From the NCBI RefSeq assembly GCF_010095445.2, contig NZ_WFGV02000010.1:1-64000 (forward strand): DNA of 64,000 bases, read 5' to 3'. The position numbers and the translations under genes are program-made. This stretch comes from Pseudomonas sp. TNT3 (GTDB lineage Bacteria; Pseudomonadota; Gammaproteobacteria; Pseudomonadales; Pseudomonadaceae). Positions within the stretch are counted from its first letter, which is position 1. Every line of letters begins with the position of its first letter. The notes under the pieces were generated by a model. That model did no database searches. It was not told the origin of the DNA and was given only the letters and a program-made list of their open reading frames with translations. Positions 17,851 through 26,999 of the stretch are shown piece after piece.

Positions 17851-18746
17851 TGCTCAACAGATTTCAAAGCTGGCGTGAACGTGGCTGGTCGGTCATCGAT
17901 GCCTCGACTTATGCCGACGCCTGGCAGCGTTTTGGCGGTAGCGTCGCCACTCATCCCATGGTGGTCGAACGGCTGGCACAATTGGCCGCAATCCCGGTGC
18001 GATATCTGGCGTGGGAACAAGACGGGGAGATCAAAGCAGCGATTCCGACCTGGGGCCGCGACCTTGCCTTGTCCAAGGATGTGCTTAAGCGCAGCGGTAA
18101 AAAGGGTTTGTTCGACTTGGGTAATGCCGAACTCATCCTGCCGGCTGTTGCCGATGCCCAGGCGCCGTTGCGTCATCGCGCGCGTTATCTGTCGGCGCTG
18201 AACGAAGGCCGCTTTATCGGCCTCAAGGCGCAGACCGAGCAATTGGCCATGGCCCGCACTCCTGAAGAACTGTCGAAGAAATTTCGCTATAACCAGCGCC
18301 GTGAATTGCGTTTGCTGGAAGAGGCGGGCGGAGTGGTGCGGCCGGTCACCGACTTTTCCAGCAGCGAGCTGGCAGCGATCTATTGCGACCTGTTCCAGCG
18401 TCGCTGGGGTTTTCCTGCAACGGGGGCCGAGCGCATGGCTGAGGTCATCGAGTTGCTGCGAGAGCTGCTGATCGGCTCGGTGATTTTCCTTAACGATGCG
18501 CCGATTGCGATTCAGCTGGTTTACCGCGTTGAAGCACCGCAATGGATCAGCGTCGAGTACATCAACGGTGGCGTCGACCCCGAAACCAGCGAGTTCAGTC
18601 CTGGGAGCGTGTTGAGTTTTCTCAATACCCAAAGTGCGTGGGAGCATGCCCGGGCGCTGGACAAACCGTTGCGTTTTTCCTTTGGTCGCGCCGACCGTGA
18701 ATACAAGGATCGCTGGTGCAATCCTGTGCCGGTATTCACCGTATGA
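17850..18746 (+). CDS. Mig-14-like / GNAT-type protein (PA5003-like)
   Basis: The 298-residue protein resembles the Mig-14 family, linked in Salmonella and P. aeruginosa to antimicrobial-peptide resistance, and has a FemAB/GNAT-like middle section (KFRYNQRRELRLLEEAGG, then LFQRRWGF). The C-terminal RFSFGRADREYKDRWC is characteristic. It is probably an acyl- or aminoacyl-type transferase acting on envelope material. GAGGG lies upstream of the start, which overlaps the previous stop by one base. Confidence 0.72.
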   Translation: MLNRFQSWRERGWSVIDASTYADAWQRFGGSVATHPMVVERLAQLAAIPVRYLAWEQDGEIKAAIPTWGRDLALSKDVLKRSGKKGLFDLGNAELILPAVADAQAPLRHRARYLSALNEGRFIGLKAQTEQLAMARTPEELSKKFRYNQRRELRLLEEAGGVVRPVTDFSSSELAAIYCDLFQRRWGFPATGAERMAEVIELLRELLIGSVIFLNDAPIAIQLVYRVEAPQWISVEYINGGVDPETSEFSPGSVLSFLNTQSAWEHARALDKPLRFSFGRADREYKDRWCNPVPVFTV

Positions 18747-20185
18747 GACAGCCCATGAGCCGCAAACAACAACTGCTCAAGCGCCATCGGCGCAATAAAC
18801 GTTTTGGTCTCATCATTGCGCTTTTGTTGCTGATCGCCATAGGGGTGTTGGTGGTCTGGTGGTTGCCGGTGGTACTTGCGGTGCTGGGCTGGGTTGCCCA
18901 CGAAGCCTGGTTCGCTGACCATTTGTTTTATTCCCCCGCAGACGATTACCAATACATTTTTCCGCCCTACACTCAGCAGCCGAAGGTCCATCTGGACGGT
19001 GAGCGCTTGAGGCTGGATGACGGTGTCATGCTGGTCGACGACGCCACGTTGATACTGGCGCTGCGAATTAAAAGTAACTGGCTGGGGCGCTTCATTGACC
19101 CGGTTGTCGAGCTATCGGGCGGCAGCAACCCCGACCGGCAAACCTTTGAACGCGGCGTCGATGGTCTGCGTTACCTCAATCTCAGTGGTCAATCGTCGGC
19201 GTTATCCCAAGGCGAATTGCAGCTTCGTGGTCGATTCTGCCGACTACTCGGCGAGCCGGTGCTTTGGGCGTTCGAGTACCCGGACTACCGCAACAAGCGG
19301 GTGATGGTCATCGCCCCCCACGCCGACGACGCCGAACTGGCCGCGTTCGGGCTGTACAGCAGCGCCGAGCAAAGCTGGATCGTGACGTTGACTGCCGGTG
19401 AAATCGAGGCCGGGCACTATCAGCAGATGGGGCTCGATCGCGTTGAAGCGTCGCGGCTGAAAGGCTCTCTTCGTGCCTGGGACAGTGTCAGCGTGCCGTT
19501 ATGGGGCGGTGTTCCGCAGGAGCGCTGTATCCAGTTGGGTTACTTCTGTCTTCAGTTGCCCGTCATGCAACGGGCACCTGCTGAGCCGGTGGCATCGAAT
19601 GATGCGCAACTGGGAGATACCCGATACTTCCGACGATTCAATCCGTTTGCCCTGCACAGCGATGTCGATGGCGTGCCGTCCTGGAACAATCTGCTTGGGG
19701 ATCTGCACGAGCTGATCGAGCGCATCCAGCCTCAAGTCATTGTGTTGCCGCACCCTCGCTTCGACCCTCACCCAGATCACCTCTGCTCGCAGCAGGCTGT
19801 CCTGCAGGCGCTTGCCGCGACAACCTGGCAGCCTGAAACCCTGCTGTACTACGCCAACCATTTGCACGACAACGATCGCTGGCCGATGGGCGACGCTGGC
19901 ACGGGAGTGGCGCTTCCGCCGCAGATCACGGCGGATGAGCCGTTGCGGCCATGGACGCTGGGCCTGTCGACCGAGAAACAATGGCACAAGGCAATGTCGC
20001 TGGGCATGATGCATGACCTTCAGCCGCGACTTCCCCTCAAACGACTTCTTCGGCGTGTGATACAGCGATGTCTGGCTGCCCGACGCTGGCCGGTTTATGG
20101 CGAGAATGAGTTTTTCCGTAAAACGGTGCGGCGCCACGAATTGTTCTGGGTCCAAGAGCTGTCTGGAAAGAGAGAAAACAATTGA
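18743..20185 (+). CDS. dnpA: PIG-L family de-N-acetylase (DnpA-like), membrane-anchored
   Basis: A 480-residue protein with one N-terminal transmembrane segment (residues about 17-45, LIIALLLLIAIGVLVVWWLP). Its PIG-L zinc-deacetylase domain is marked by APHADDAELAAFG and PHPRFDPHPDHLCS. It probably removes N-acetyl groups from core sugars; the P. aeruginosa homologue has been linked to fluoroquinolone tolerance. The start ATG at 18743 overlaps the previous stop (ATGA); ATG 18755 is an alternative. It overlaps the next gene by four bases. Confidence 0.82.
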   Translation: MRQPMSRKQQLLKRHRRNKRFGLIIALLLLIAIGVLVVWWLPVVLAVLGWVAHEAWFADHLFYSPADDYQYIFPPYTQQPKVHLDGERLRLDDGVMLVDDATLILALRIKSNWLGRFIDPVVELSGGSNPDRQTFERGVDGLRYLNLSGQSSALSQGELQLRGRFCRLLGEPVLWAFEYPDYRNKRVMVIAPHADDAELAAFGLYSSAEQSWIVTLTAGEIEAGHYQQMGLDRVEASRLKGSLRAWDSVSVPLWGGVPQERCIQLGYFCLQLPVMQRAPAEPVASNDAQLGDTRYFRRFNPFALHSDVDGVPSWNNLLGDLHELIERIQPQVIVLPHPRFDPHPDHLCSQQAVLQALAATTWQPETLLYYANHLHDNDRWPMGDAGTGVALPPQITADEPLRPWTLGLSTEKQWHKAMSLGMMHDLQPRLPLKRLLRRVIQRCLAARRWPVYGENEFFRKTVRRHELFWVQELSGKRENN

Positions 20186-21138
20186 AAGTTCTGTTTCTGG
20201 TGCAGAAGGAGCAGAGGGCGATCCTGGATCGACTCTATGACGGCATCGCCGAGCATTGCGATTGCGACAAACGTGAGCTGACCAGTGAAGAACAGGGCGA
20301 CTTGCGCGGCTACTTTCGCAAGCACGTCGACGTGACGCTCTACGATCGCATTGTGTTTTTCCTGCGATTCAAAAAAGAAATAAGGCAGGTAAGGTTCATC
20401 CAGACCGTGCCCAACCTGGTCTTTCTGGAACACGATGCTTACCAGAATTACATCCCGTGCAAGTACACCGGTAAATTCAGCGCCCATTATCGCAAGCTGC
20501 CATGGGTGCGGGTGATCAGCTCGGGGTATGTGGTCACCGAGCGTCTGCGTGGGGAAGGCTTCGATGCGGTGTTCGTTCCCAAGGGATACGACCAGACACT
20601 GCTGCAGGACCGGGGTCGTGAGCGGGATATCGAGCTGGCATTTGTCGGCAGTACCAACAGCGTCGCCTACAGCGGTCGTAAAGCCCTGCTTGATGAGTTG
20701 GGGCGCGTAGAGTCGCTGGTGGTCACTCGGACCAAGTCTGGCGAAGAGTATTGCGAAACCCTCAACCGTATTCGCTTTTTCGTCAGCGCCGATGTCGGTA
20801 TGGGCGAGTTCATGATCAAGAACTTTGAAGCGATGGCGTGCGGTTGCGTGTTGCTGGCGTATGACCAGGGCGAGGCAGAAAGCCGCGCGCTGGGGTTACA
20901 GGACATGCACAACGTGGTGTTCTACCAGACCATCGCGCAGCTTCAGGAAAAACTGGCGCAGCTGCGGGCAGACCCGGAGCTGGCGCAACGTATCGCTCGC
21001 AATGGCCGCGAACTGGTGGTTGGTCAACTCAGTTTTGCGCGTATCGGACAGCGTATTGTCGAAGAACTCGAGCCGACATTACGTCCTCGCTCACCGTTGA
21101 GTTTTTTGGAAAAGGCGCGCTTGAAACTGGGCGTTTGA
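20182..21138 (+). CDS. Glycosyltransferase, PA5001/Ssg-like
   Basis: A 318-residue protein starting with TTG (LKVLFLVQKEQR) that overlaps the deacetylase gene by four bases. The C-terminal half has the GT-B donor region SADVGMGEFMIKNFEAMACG and VLLAYDQGEAE. The P. aeruginosa gene at this position is described as a cell-surface-sugar glycosyltransferase affecting LPS and exopolysaccharide. The acceptor is unknown here. Confidence 0.75.
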   Translation: MKVLFLVQKEQRAILDRLYDGIAEHCDCDKRELTSEEQGDLRGYFRKHVDVTLYDRIVFFLRFKKEIRQVRFIQTVPNLVFLEHDAYQNYIPCKYTGKFSAHYRKLPWVRVISSGYVVTERLRGEGFDAVFVPKGYDQTLLQDRGRERDIELAFVGSTNSVAYSGRKALLDELGRVESLVVTRTKSGEEYCETLNRIRFFVSADVGMGEFMIKNFEAMACGCVLLAYDQGEAESRALGLQDMHNVVFYQTIAQLQEKLAQLRADPELAQRIARNGRELVVGQLSFARIGQRIVEELEPTLRPRSPLSFLEKARLKLGV

Positions 21139-21192
21139 CAAGGGGTAGCCAGCCATCGATATTGCTGGCACTTTGGCTTGATTGGAGGTCTG

Positions 21193-21954
21193 GTGCAGTT
21201 TTCTAAAGGAAGTGACATCACATTAGTGGTTACCAGCTGTGGCCGTCTTGATCTGCTCAAGGCGACCCTTGAAAGCTTTGACCGCTTCAATACGGCTGCC
21301 ATTCGCGAGGTCTTCATCACCGAAGATGCAGGCGACGATGCCGTTCATTCGGTCATTCCGGCTAGCTGGAAAGGTCATTGCACCGTTTTCGTCAATCGAC
21401 CCAAGCTGGGTCAGTTAGCGTCCATCGACCTGGCCTATGAACACGTCACGACGCCCTACATTTTCCATTGTGAGGATGATTGGGAGTTCTATCGTCCAGG
21501 TTTCGTTGAAGACTCTTTGGCGGTTCTTGAGGTGCGACCGGAAATCCTCCAGGTCTGGATGCGCAGCTATATTTATGATCTGAGTGTTCATAGTCCTTAC
21601 ATCCGTTTGGGCGAGCGGGAATTCATCGCAGGCGTGGCCTGTTATCCGCTGATTTCCGACAAGCCTGAGTGGCAAAGTTTTTCTCTGAACCCAGGTTTGC
21701 GCCGCATCAAGGAATATCGGCTGTGTGCTCCATATTCCGCGCACGACGGAGAGAAGGCGTTGTCCAAGCGGTACGCGCAGCTGAATTTGACGGCTGTGAC
21801 GCTGGAAGGCGATGCTGTCTGCCACACCGGATTTGGGCTCCACGTCCAGACATCGGAAGAGCGTCAACGCAAGGCGCGTCGCAGTCGGCGCGAAAAGATC
21901 AAGTTTGCATTGTCTCTACTGTTGGGAGTCTGCATTGGCTGGTTCATCAATTAA
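21193..21954 (+). CDS. GT-A (family 2-like) glycosyltransferase
   Basis: A protein of about 253 residues with the GT2 opening DITLVVTSCGRLDLLKATL, a DxD-like metal site in FHCEDDWEFY, and a hydrophobic C-terminal tail (FALSLLLGVCIGWFI). The GTG start has GGAGG 4 bases upstream. A longer frame from a TTG at 21178 is less likely. It could be the local counterpart of the rhamnosyltransferase WapR, but this cannot be settled by eye. It belongs to the outer-core part of the cluster. Confidence 0.72.
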   Translation: MQFSKGSDITLVVTSCGRLDLLKATLESFDRFNTAAIREVFITEDAGDDAVHSVIPASWKGHCTVFVNRPKLGQLASIDLAYEHVTTPYIFHCEDDWEFYRPGFVEDSLAVLEVRPEILQVWMRSYIYDLSVHSPYIRLGEREFIAGVACYPLISDKPEWQSFSLNPGLRRIKEYRLCAPYSAHDGEKALSKRYAQLNLTAVTLEGDAVCHTGFGLHVQTSEERQRKARRSRREKIKFALSLLLGVCIGWFIN

Positions 21955-22002
21955 GTGCACCAGAGCATCTCTCCCCAAGGTCCTGCATGGGCTTGGGGCG
22001 CT

Positions 22003-23097
22003 ATGAGCATTCTCAACGTCATGTGGTCAGGCGGTGCGCCATTCGCGTCGATTCACAAGGTTCATCAGCAGATACTGTCGCAGACCAGTTCTACAACACC
22101 GGTAGAGACCTGGTTACTCCAGGGCGGTGTTTCTGACTGCGGCGTGAATGTTGATGGTGCCAGGGAATGGAAGCTGTCTTCTGCTCGCTTGAAAGGGCGA
22201 CATTTCTGGCGGCTGGCTAAACCCTGGATGCGGGCTGGCTTCAAGAAGGCGCTGGTGGAGAGCGGTGCGAAACTACTGCTCCTTGATGGCCTTGGGGTTG
22301 CGCGCGCACTTTTGCCTCTGCTCAAAAAACTCCCCCATATCCGTGCTGTCGTTATTTTCCATGGCTCAACGCGGATACGTGCCGAGGATCGAGTCCTCTT
22401 TCAACACTTCAAGCCGTCTCAGCTGACATTGGTTGCCGTGTCGGACACCTTGGCGACCAAGCTGGGGCAGGATCTTCAACTACCCATCATTACGCTACGC
22501 AGTGCCTTCGATCCAGTTGCCTTTCGCTCGCAAGTATTGTCGCGAGACGATGCTCGTGTCCGTCTGGGTTTGCCGGTGGACGGAACGCCGGTACTTGGGG
22601 CGGTGGGGCGACTGGAAGACAAGAAAGGCTTCGGATGCCTGCTTGAGGCATTTGCCGGCGCTTTGAGGCAGCGGGCCGATTTGCGCCTGGTCATTATCGG
22701 TGAAGGGTCGAACCGGGCGGCCCTGCAGGGTCGTATCGACCACCTCGGGTTGGGTTCCAGTATCTCGTTGCCAGGTCATTTGACTGACGCCGCGCAGCTT
22801 TACCGTGCTTTCGACTGGGTCGCGATACCTTCGCTGAGCGAGGGACTCGGGTTGATCATGCAAGAAGCTGTGATGGCGGGTGTGCCGGTGGTGTCCAGCG
22901 ACTTGCCAGTGTTCCGTGAACAGCTCGCTGACAAGGGGTTGTATGCAGCTGCCGCTGATGTCGATGCCTGGAGCGATGTCATCGTTCGCGCATTCAACAA
23001 CTCCGCAACGACGGTCGCTGCCGACCAGCGCCAGGAGCTGGCGCCCGAGCAGGCTTGGCTGAACTTCAGTCAGGCTGCCCGCGCATTGCTTTCATGA
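22003..23097 (+). CDS. GT4 glycosyltransferase
   Basis: A GT-B enzyme of 364 residues. VGRLEDKKGFGCLLEAF and SLSEGLGLIMQEAVMAGVPV are the donor-binding and E-x7-E motifs. The ATG at 22003 (MSILNVMWSGGAPFASIHKV) is chosen over a GTG at 21955 because family members begin just before the Gly-rich loop. It ends six bases inside the oppositely oriented kinase gene. It is probably an outer-core sugar transferase. Confidence 0.75.
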   Translation: MSILNVMWSGGAPFASIHKVHQQILSQTSSTTPVETWLLQGGVSDCGVNVDGAREWKLSSARLKGRHFWRLAKPWMRAGFKKALVESGAKLLLLDGLGVARALLPLLKKLPHIRAVVIFHGSTRIRAEDRVLFQHFKPSQLTLVAVSDTLATKLGQDLQLPIITLRSAFDPVAFRSQVLSRDDARVRLGLPVDGTPVLGAVGRLEDKKGFGCLLEAFAGALRQRADLRLVIIGEGSNRAALQGRIDHLGLGSSISLPGHLTDAAQLYRAFDWVAIPSLSEGLGLIMQEAVMAGVPVVSSDLPVFREQLADKGLYAAAADVDAWSDVIVRAFNNSATTVAADQRQELAPEQAWLNFSQAARALLS

Positions 23098-23697
23098 CGA
23101 CAGGACAGCCTGCTCGAGTGCTTGCATTGGAAAGCTCCCGTTCAGGTTCTCGCGCGCAATATATCGCGCGAAGTGTCGCAGGTTGCGCTTGATCAAATGC
23201 TTGGGCAGTGGCGCACGCAAAAAACGCATGTCAGCGACATCGATCAGGCCCATCCGGTTGTCTGGCGTGACCACGATGTTGCCCAGATGCAGTGAGCGAA
23301 AGTAGATCCCCGACGAATGAAGACTGCGTATCAACCCGGCCAGTGCGGGCAAGGCCTGTTGCCAGGTGAAGCCTTCCTTGCCGGCGATCTGGCGCAAGGT
23401 TTCTCCCGGCAAAGGTTCATACAGCACAGCCGTCATGCCAGGCGCTTGCAGGCGATAGAACTGCAGTACCTGAAGGGTGGGTACGCCAAGCTTTTGCAGT
23501 CCCGCGACATTGTCGATGAAACGTTTCGAGTACGGACGGAACATCGCAGAAGAAAATATGCGTTTACGTCTAAACAGTTTGAGGATATTCCCATCCTGCA
23601 ACAGGTAGACTTTCGGGCCGTAGCTGTCAGCCTCCAGTACTCTGGCGCCTTCAATCATGCGATTTAAAGCGTCTTGCGGAAGTCGGGAACATTGCAT
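23092..23697 (-). CDS. Small LPS-type kinase-like protein (PA4998-like)
   Basis: A 201-residue InaA/RIO-like protein on the strand opposite to the surrounding cluster. It has a nucleotide lysine in NILKLFRRK and a loop reading FRSLHLGNIVV, where the usual catalytic Asp is not present, followed by LIDVADMRF. Homologues are sometimes called toluene-tolerance proteins. The ATG at 23697 (MQCSRLPQDAL) has AAGG upstream; a longer TTG start at 23739 is less likely. Its 3' end overlaps the preceding glycosyltransferase gene by six bases. Confidence 0.68.
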   Translation of the reverse strand: MQCSRLPQDALNRMIEGARVLEADSYGPKVYLLQDGNILKLFRRKRIFSSAMFRPYSKRFIDNVAGLQKLGVPTLQVLQFYRLQAPGMTAVLYEPLPGETLRQIAGKEGFTWQQALPALAGLIRSLHSSGIYFRSLHLGNIVVTPDNRMGLIDVADMRFLRAPLPKHLIKRNLRHFARYIARENLNGSFPMQALEQAVLSS

Positions 23698-23806
23698 CGT
23701 ATAAAGCCTTGTCGGAATAGCGGGCACTGTGGCGGGCAATGATGCCCAAAAGTTTCAGTTTTAACCATGCCGGGTTGGGCAGGGTGAATATCCAAGGAGC
23801 AAATTG

Positions 23807-24979
23807 ATGCAGGAAACACGCTGGGCGCAACTATGGATGTCGACGGGGCTGCTGTGGTTTTTGCTGGCTATTGCCGTTGCGCCGTCCAACAAGGTCTACC
23901 AACAGGGCCTTATTGCCCTGATCTGGCTGCCGGCATTGGTGTTTGCCTGGCCAGCGCGAGCTCGCTTCAGGGAACTGTTCCATGAGCAGCGTTGGGTCTA
24001 CCTGCCTATGCTCGGGTTGCTGGTCTGGTCAGTGATCAGCCTGTCCTGGACCAATGTCGAAGAACCGAGTCGCGAAGCGAAGCGCTTGCTGTATATCGTC
24101 GTTTTCCTGCTGTTCTTCCCGGCTTTCGCCAATTCCCGGCCCGAGCGCGTGATTCGCATCATGCAATGGGGCGGTATAGGTCTCGCGCTGACGGCGCTGG
24201 CCGCCATCGTTAAGTTTTATGGGCTCCATGCCAACAGTTGGGTCGCGCGTCTTGAAGGGTTGGGCGAGCTATCGCATCCAATTCTGGGTGGGTATGTCAT
24301 TGGGCTCGCAGCGGTGTGGCTTGTTCTTTGGGTGCCGAGCAATCGCTGGTTGCAAGCCGTCTGGGTGGTCGCGCTGAGCCTGCTGGGCTTGTTTGTGGTG
24401 CTCAGCCAAAGTCGAGGTGCTGGTCTGGCGTTGTTCTTCACATTGCTCGCCATGCCACTCTGGTGCCGCAATCGACGCAGTTGTGTCGTGGCGATCGGTG
24501 CGTTGATCGTGGCGATGGCGGCATTCTGGCTTTTCGAGCCGTTGGTGATGGCTCGCGGCGCTTCTTTCCGCCCGCAAATCCTGATGGCAAGTATGAATAT
24601 GGTCGCGGAGCACCCATGGCTCGGTCTCGGCCTGGGTGGAAACTACAAAGTCTTTGCCGAAGGCATGTACTTTGATCACGCCCATAATCTGTTCAGTCAC
24701 GTGGCGATCGAGCTGGGTTTGCCGGGCCTGCTATTGTGGTGCGCGGTGTGGTTCGCGGTCTTGCGTGAAGCCTGGAAAGCCCGGGAAACCCTGTATGGCC
24801 AAGGCATCATCGGTATTTGGCTCTTCTCGACACTTGCCATGCAGTTTGACGCGGCCAGCCTGACCGGAACGCCAAGGGCCGAATGGTTCATCAGTTGGTT
24901 GCCCATTGGCTTGGCCAGTGTTTTGGTATGGGCACGGGTCAACTCCAGCGGCTGTGATAAAATTTCGCGTTCTTCCTAA
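23807..24979 (+). CDS. waaL: O-antigen ligase
   Basis: WaaL joins undecaprenyl-linked O-antigen to the lipid A-core on the periplasmic face. The 390-residue protein is almost entirely hydrophobic, with about 10-12 transmembrane segments. SQSRGAGLAL and FDHAHNLFSHVAIELG carry the conserved Arg and His-x-x-Asn-type residues of the ligase family. AAGGAG lies 7 bases before the ATG. It precedes msbA by 15 bases and was placed by synteny with PA4999. Confidence 0.88.
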   Translation: MQETRWAQLWMSTGLLWFLLAIAVAPSNKVYQQGLIALIWLPALVFAWPARARFRELFHEQRWVYLPMLGLLVWSVISLSWTNVEEPSREAKRLLYIVVFLLFFPAFANSRPERVIRIMQWGGIGLALTALAAIVKFYGLHANSWVARLEGLGELSHPILGGYVIGLAAVWLVLWVPSNRWLQAVWVVALSLLGLFVVLSQSRGAGLALFFTLLAMPLWCRNRRSCVVAIGALIVAMAAFWLFEPLVMARGASFRPQILMASMNMVAEHPWLGLGLGGNYKVFAEGMYFDHAHNLFSHVAIELGLPGLLLWCAVWFAVLREAWKARETLYGQGIIGIWLFSTLAMQFDAASLTGTPRAEWFISWLPIGLASVLVWARVNSSGCDKISRSS

Positions 24980-24994
24980 CAAGTGAGCTCTACG

Positions 24995-26800
24995 ATGAGT
25001 GACGCACCGCCCAAAGCGGGACAGGATTCCAGCCTGAAAATCTATCTTCGGCTGTTGGGGTATGTAAAACCCTATGTGGGCCTTTTCCTGCTGAGTATCG
25101 TGGGCTTCGTGATCTTTGCCTCTACCCAGCCGATGCTGGCGGGGATTCTCAAATATTTCGTCGATGGCCTGAGCAACCCTGAAGCGGTGCTCTTCCCCAA
25201 CGTCCCCTACCTGAAAGACTTGCAACTGCTGATGGCGGTGCCGTTGCTGATCATCCTGATCGCCGCGTGGCAGGGGTTGGGTTCGTTTCTGGGTAACTAC
25301 TATCTGGCGAAAGTTTCGCTGGGACTGGTACATGACCTGCGCGTCGAGCTGTTCAACAAGCTGTTGGTGCTGCCGAACCGCTATTTCGACACCCACAACT
25401 CCGGTCATCTGATCTCCCGCATCACCTTCAACGTCACCATGGTCACTGGTGCCGCCACGGATGCCATCAAAGTGGTCATCCGTGAAGGCCTGACGGTGGT
25501 CTTCCTGTTCGCGTATCTGTTGTGGATGAACTGGAAGCTGACGATCGTGATGCTGGCAATCCTGCCGGTGATCGCTTTCATGGTCGGTAATACCAGCAAG
25601 AAATTTCGCAAGCAGAGCAAGAAGATCCAGGTGGCGATGGGGGACGTGACTCATGTGGCGTCCGAAACCATCCAGGGCTATCGCGTAGTGCGCAGCTTCG
25701 GCGGCGAGAGCTACGAGGAGCGTCGCTTCGCCGAAGCCAGTCAGGGCAACACCGACAAGCAATTGCGCATGACCAAGACCGGTGCGGTCTACACGCCGAT
25801 GTTGCAGTTGGTGATTTATACCGCCATGGCCGTGTTGATGTTCCTGGTCCTGTTCCTGCGGGGCGATGCCACAGCGGGCGACCTGGTGGCCTACATCACC
25901 GCGGCGGGACTGTTGCCTAAACCGATTCGTCAGCTGTCAGAAGTCAGTTCGACCATCCAGAAAGGCGTAGCCGGTGCCGAAAGCATTTTCGAGCAGCTGG
26001 ATGTCGAGCCCGAGGTTGATCACGGTACAGTCGAGCGCGATCGCGTCGATGGTTACCTGGACGTACGCAACCTGAGCTTCACCTACCCGGATACCGAACG
26101 TGAAGTGCTGAAGAACATCAGTTTCACTGCGGCGCCAGGGCAGATGATTGCGCTGGTAGGTCGCTCGGGCAGCGGCAAGTCGACCCTGGCCAGCCTGATT
26201 CCGCGTTTCTATCATCACGAAACCGGCGAGATCCTGCTCGATGGCGTAGAGATCGAAGATTACCGCCTGCGCAATCTGCGCCGGCACGTGGCGCAGGTCA
26301 CGCAGCATGTCACCCTGTTCAATGACACCATCGCCAACAACATTGCCTACGGCGACCTGGCCGGCGCCCCGCGTGCCGACATTGAAAAAGCGGCCACCGA
26401 CGCCTACGCAATGGATTTCATCTCGCAAATGCCCGAAGGCCTGGATACCCAGGTTGGCGAAAACGGCGTGTTGCTGTCCGGCGGTCAGCGTCAGCGCCTG
26501 GCGATTGCCCGGGCACTGTTGAAGAACGCCCCGTTGCTGATTCTCGATGAGGCAACCTCGGCGCTCGATACAGAGTCCGAGCGCCATATTCAGGCGGCAC
26601 TGGATCAGGTCATGAAAGGTCGGACCACACTGGTGATTGCTCACCGCTTGTCGACCATCGAAAAAGCTGACCTGATCCTGGTCATGGATCACGGTGAAAT
26701 CGTCGAGCGTGGCACCCACGCGCAACTGTTGGCGCAGAATGGCTACTACTCGCGTCTGCACGCCATGGGGCTCGATGCTCCGGTGGAAAACATAGCCTGA
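24995..26800 (+). CDS. msbA: Lipid A export ATPase/permease
   Basis: MsbA flips core-lipid A across the inner membrane. The 601-residue half-transporter has six N-terminal transmembrane helices (about 1-330). Its ATPase domain has Walker A GRSGSGKST near residue 388, signature LSGGQRQRLAIARALL near 494, and Walker B LLILDEATSALD. The start is taken as ATG 24995 (MSDAPPKAGQDSS); GTG 24983 is the alternative. It is the essential link between core synthesis upstream and O-antigen ligation. Confidence 0.96.
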   Translation: MSDAPPKAGQDSSLKIYLRLLGYVKPYVGLFLLSIVGFVIFASTQPMLAGILKYFVDGLSNPEAVLFPNVPYLKDLQLLMAVPLLIILIAAWQGLGSFLGNYYLAKVSLGLVHDLRVELFNKLLVLPNRYFDTHNSGHLISRITFNVTMVTGAATDAIKVVIREGLTVVFLFAYLLWMNWKLTIVMLAILPVIAFMVGNTSKKFRKQSKKIQVAMGDVTHVASETIQGYRVVRSFGGESYEERRFAEASQGNTDKQLRMTKTGAVYTPMLQLVIYTAMAVLMFLVLFLRGDATAGDLVAYITAAGLLPKPIRQLSEVSSTIQKGVAGAESIFEQLDVEPEVDHGTVERDRVDGYLDVRNLSFTYPDTEREVLKNISFTAAPGQMIALVGRSGSGKSTLASLIPRFYHHETGEILLDGVEIEDYRLRNLRRHVAQVTQHVTLFNDTIANNIAYGDLAGAPRADIEKAATDAYAMDFISQMPEGLDTQVGENGVLLSGGQRQRLAIARALLKNAPLLILDEATSALDTESERHIQAALDQVMKGRTTLVIAHRLSTIEKADLILVMDHGEIVERGTHAQLLAQNGYYSRLHAMGLDAPVENIA

Positions 26801-26805
26801 CGTGA

Positions 26806-26835
26806 CGAGAGGGTGGGTCCAGGCTCACCCTCTCG
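26806..26835 (+). terminator. Stem-loop after msbA
   Basis: The 10-bp perfect stem CGAGAGGGTG/CACCCTCTCG with a 10-base loop starts six bases after the msbA stop. No uninterrupted T-run follows, so termination may be weak or factor-dependent. Confidence 0.5.
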
Positions 26836-26999
26836 GATCACCGGCGTGCAATGCGTCCGGTGTTTAGACAATACCTTTATTTCGGCTCAATTTTTGAACA
26901 GAAAATCCCCTGTATTCATCCTCTTGCAGCCGTCACGCAAGCCTGTGCCAACCCTGTGTTAATATCGCGACCCTGTTCATTTTGTATGTGGGTTGCACC

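Noticed and set aside
26801..26999. Standard sigma-70 promoter for hldE
   Set aside because: TTAATAT near 26959 has no -35 partner at proper spacing, so it was not listed.
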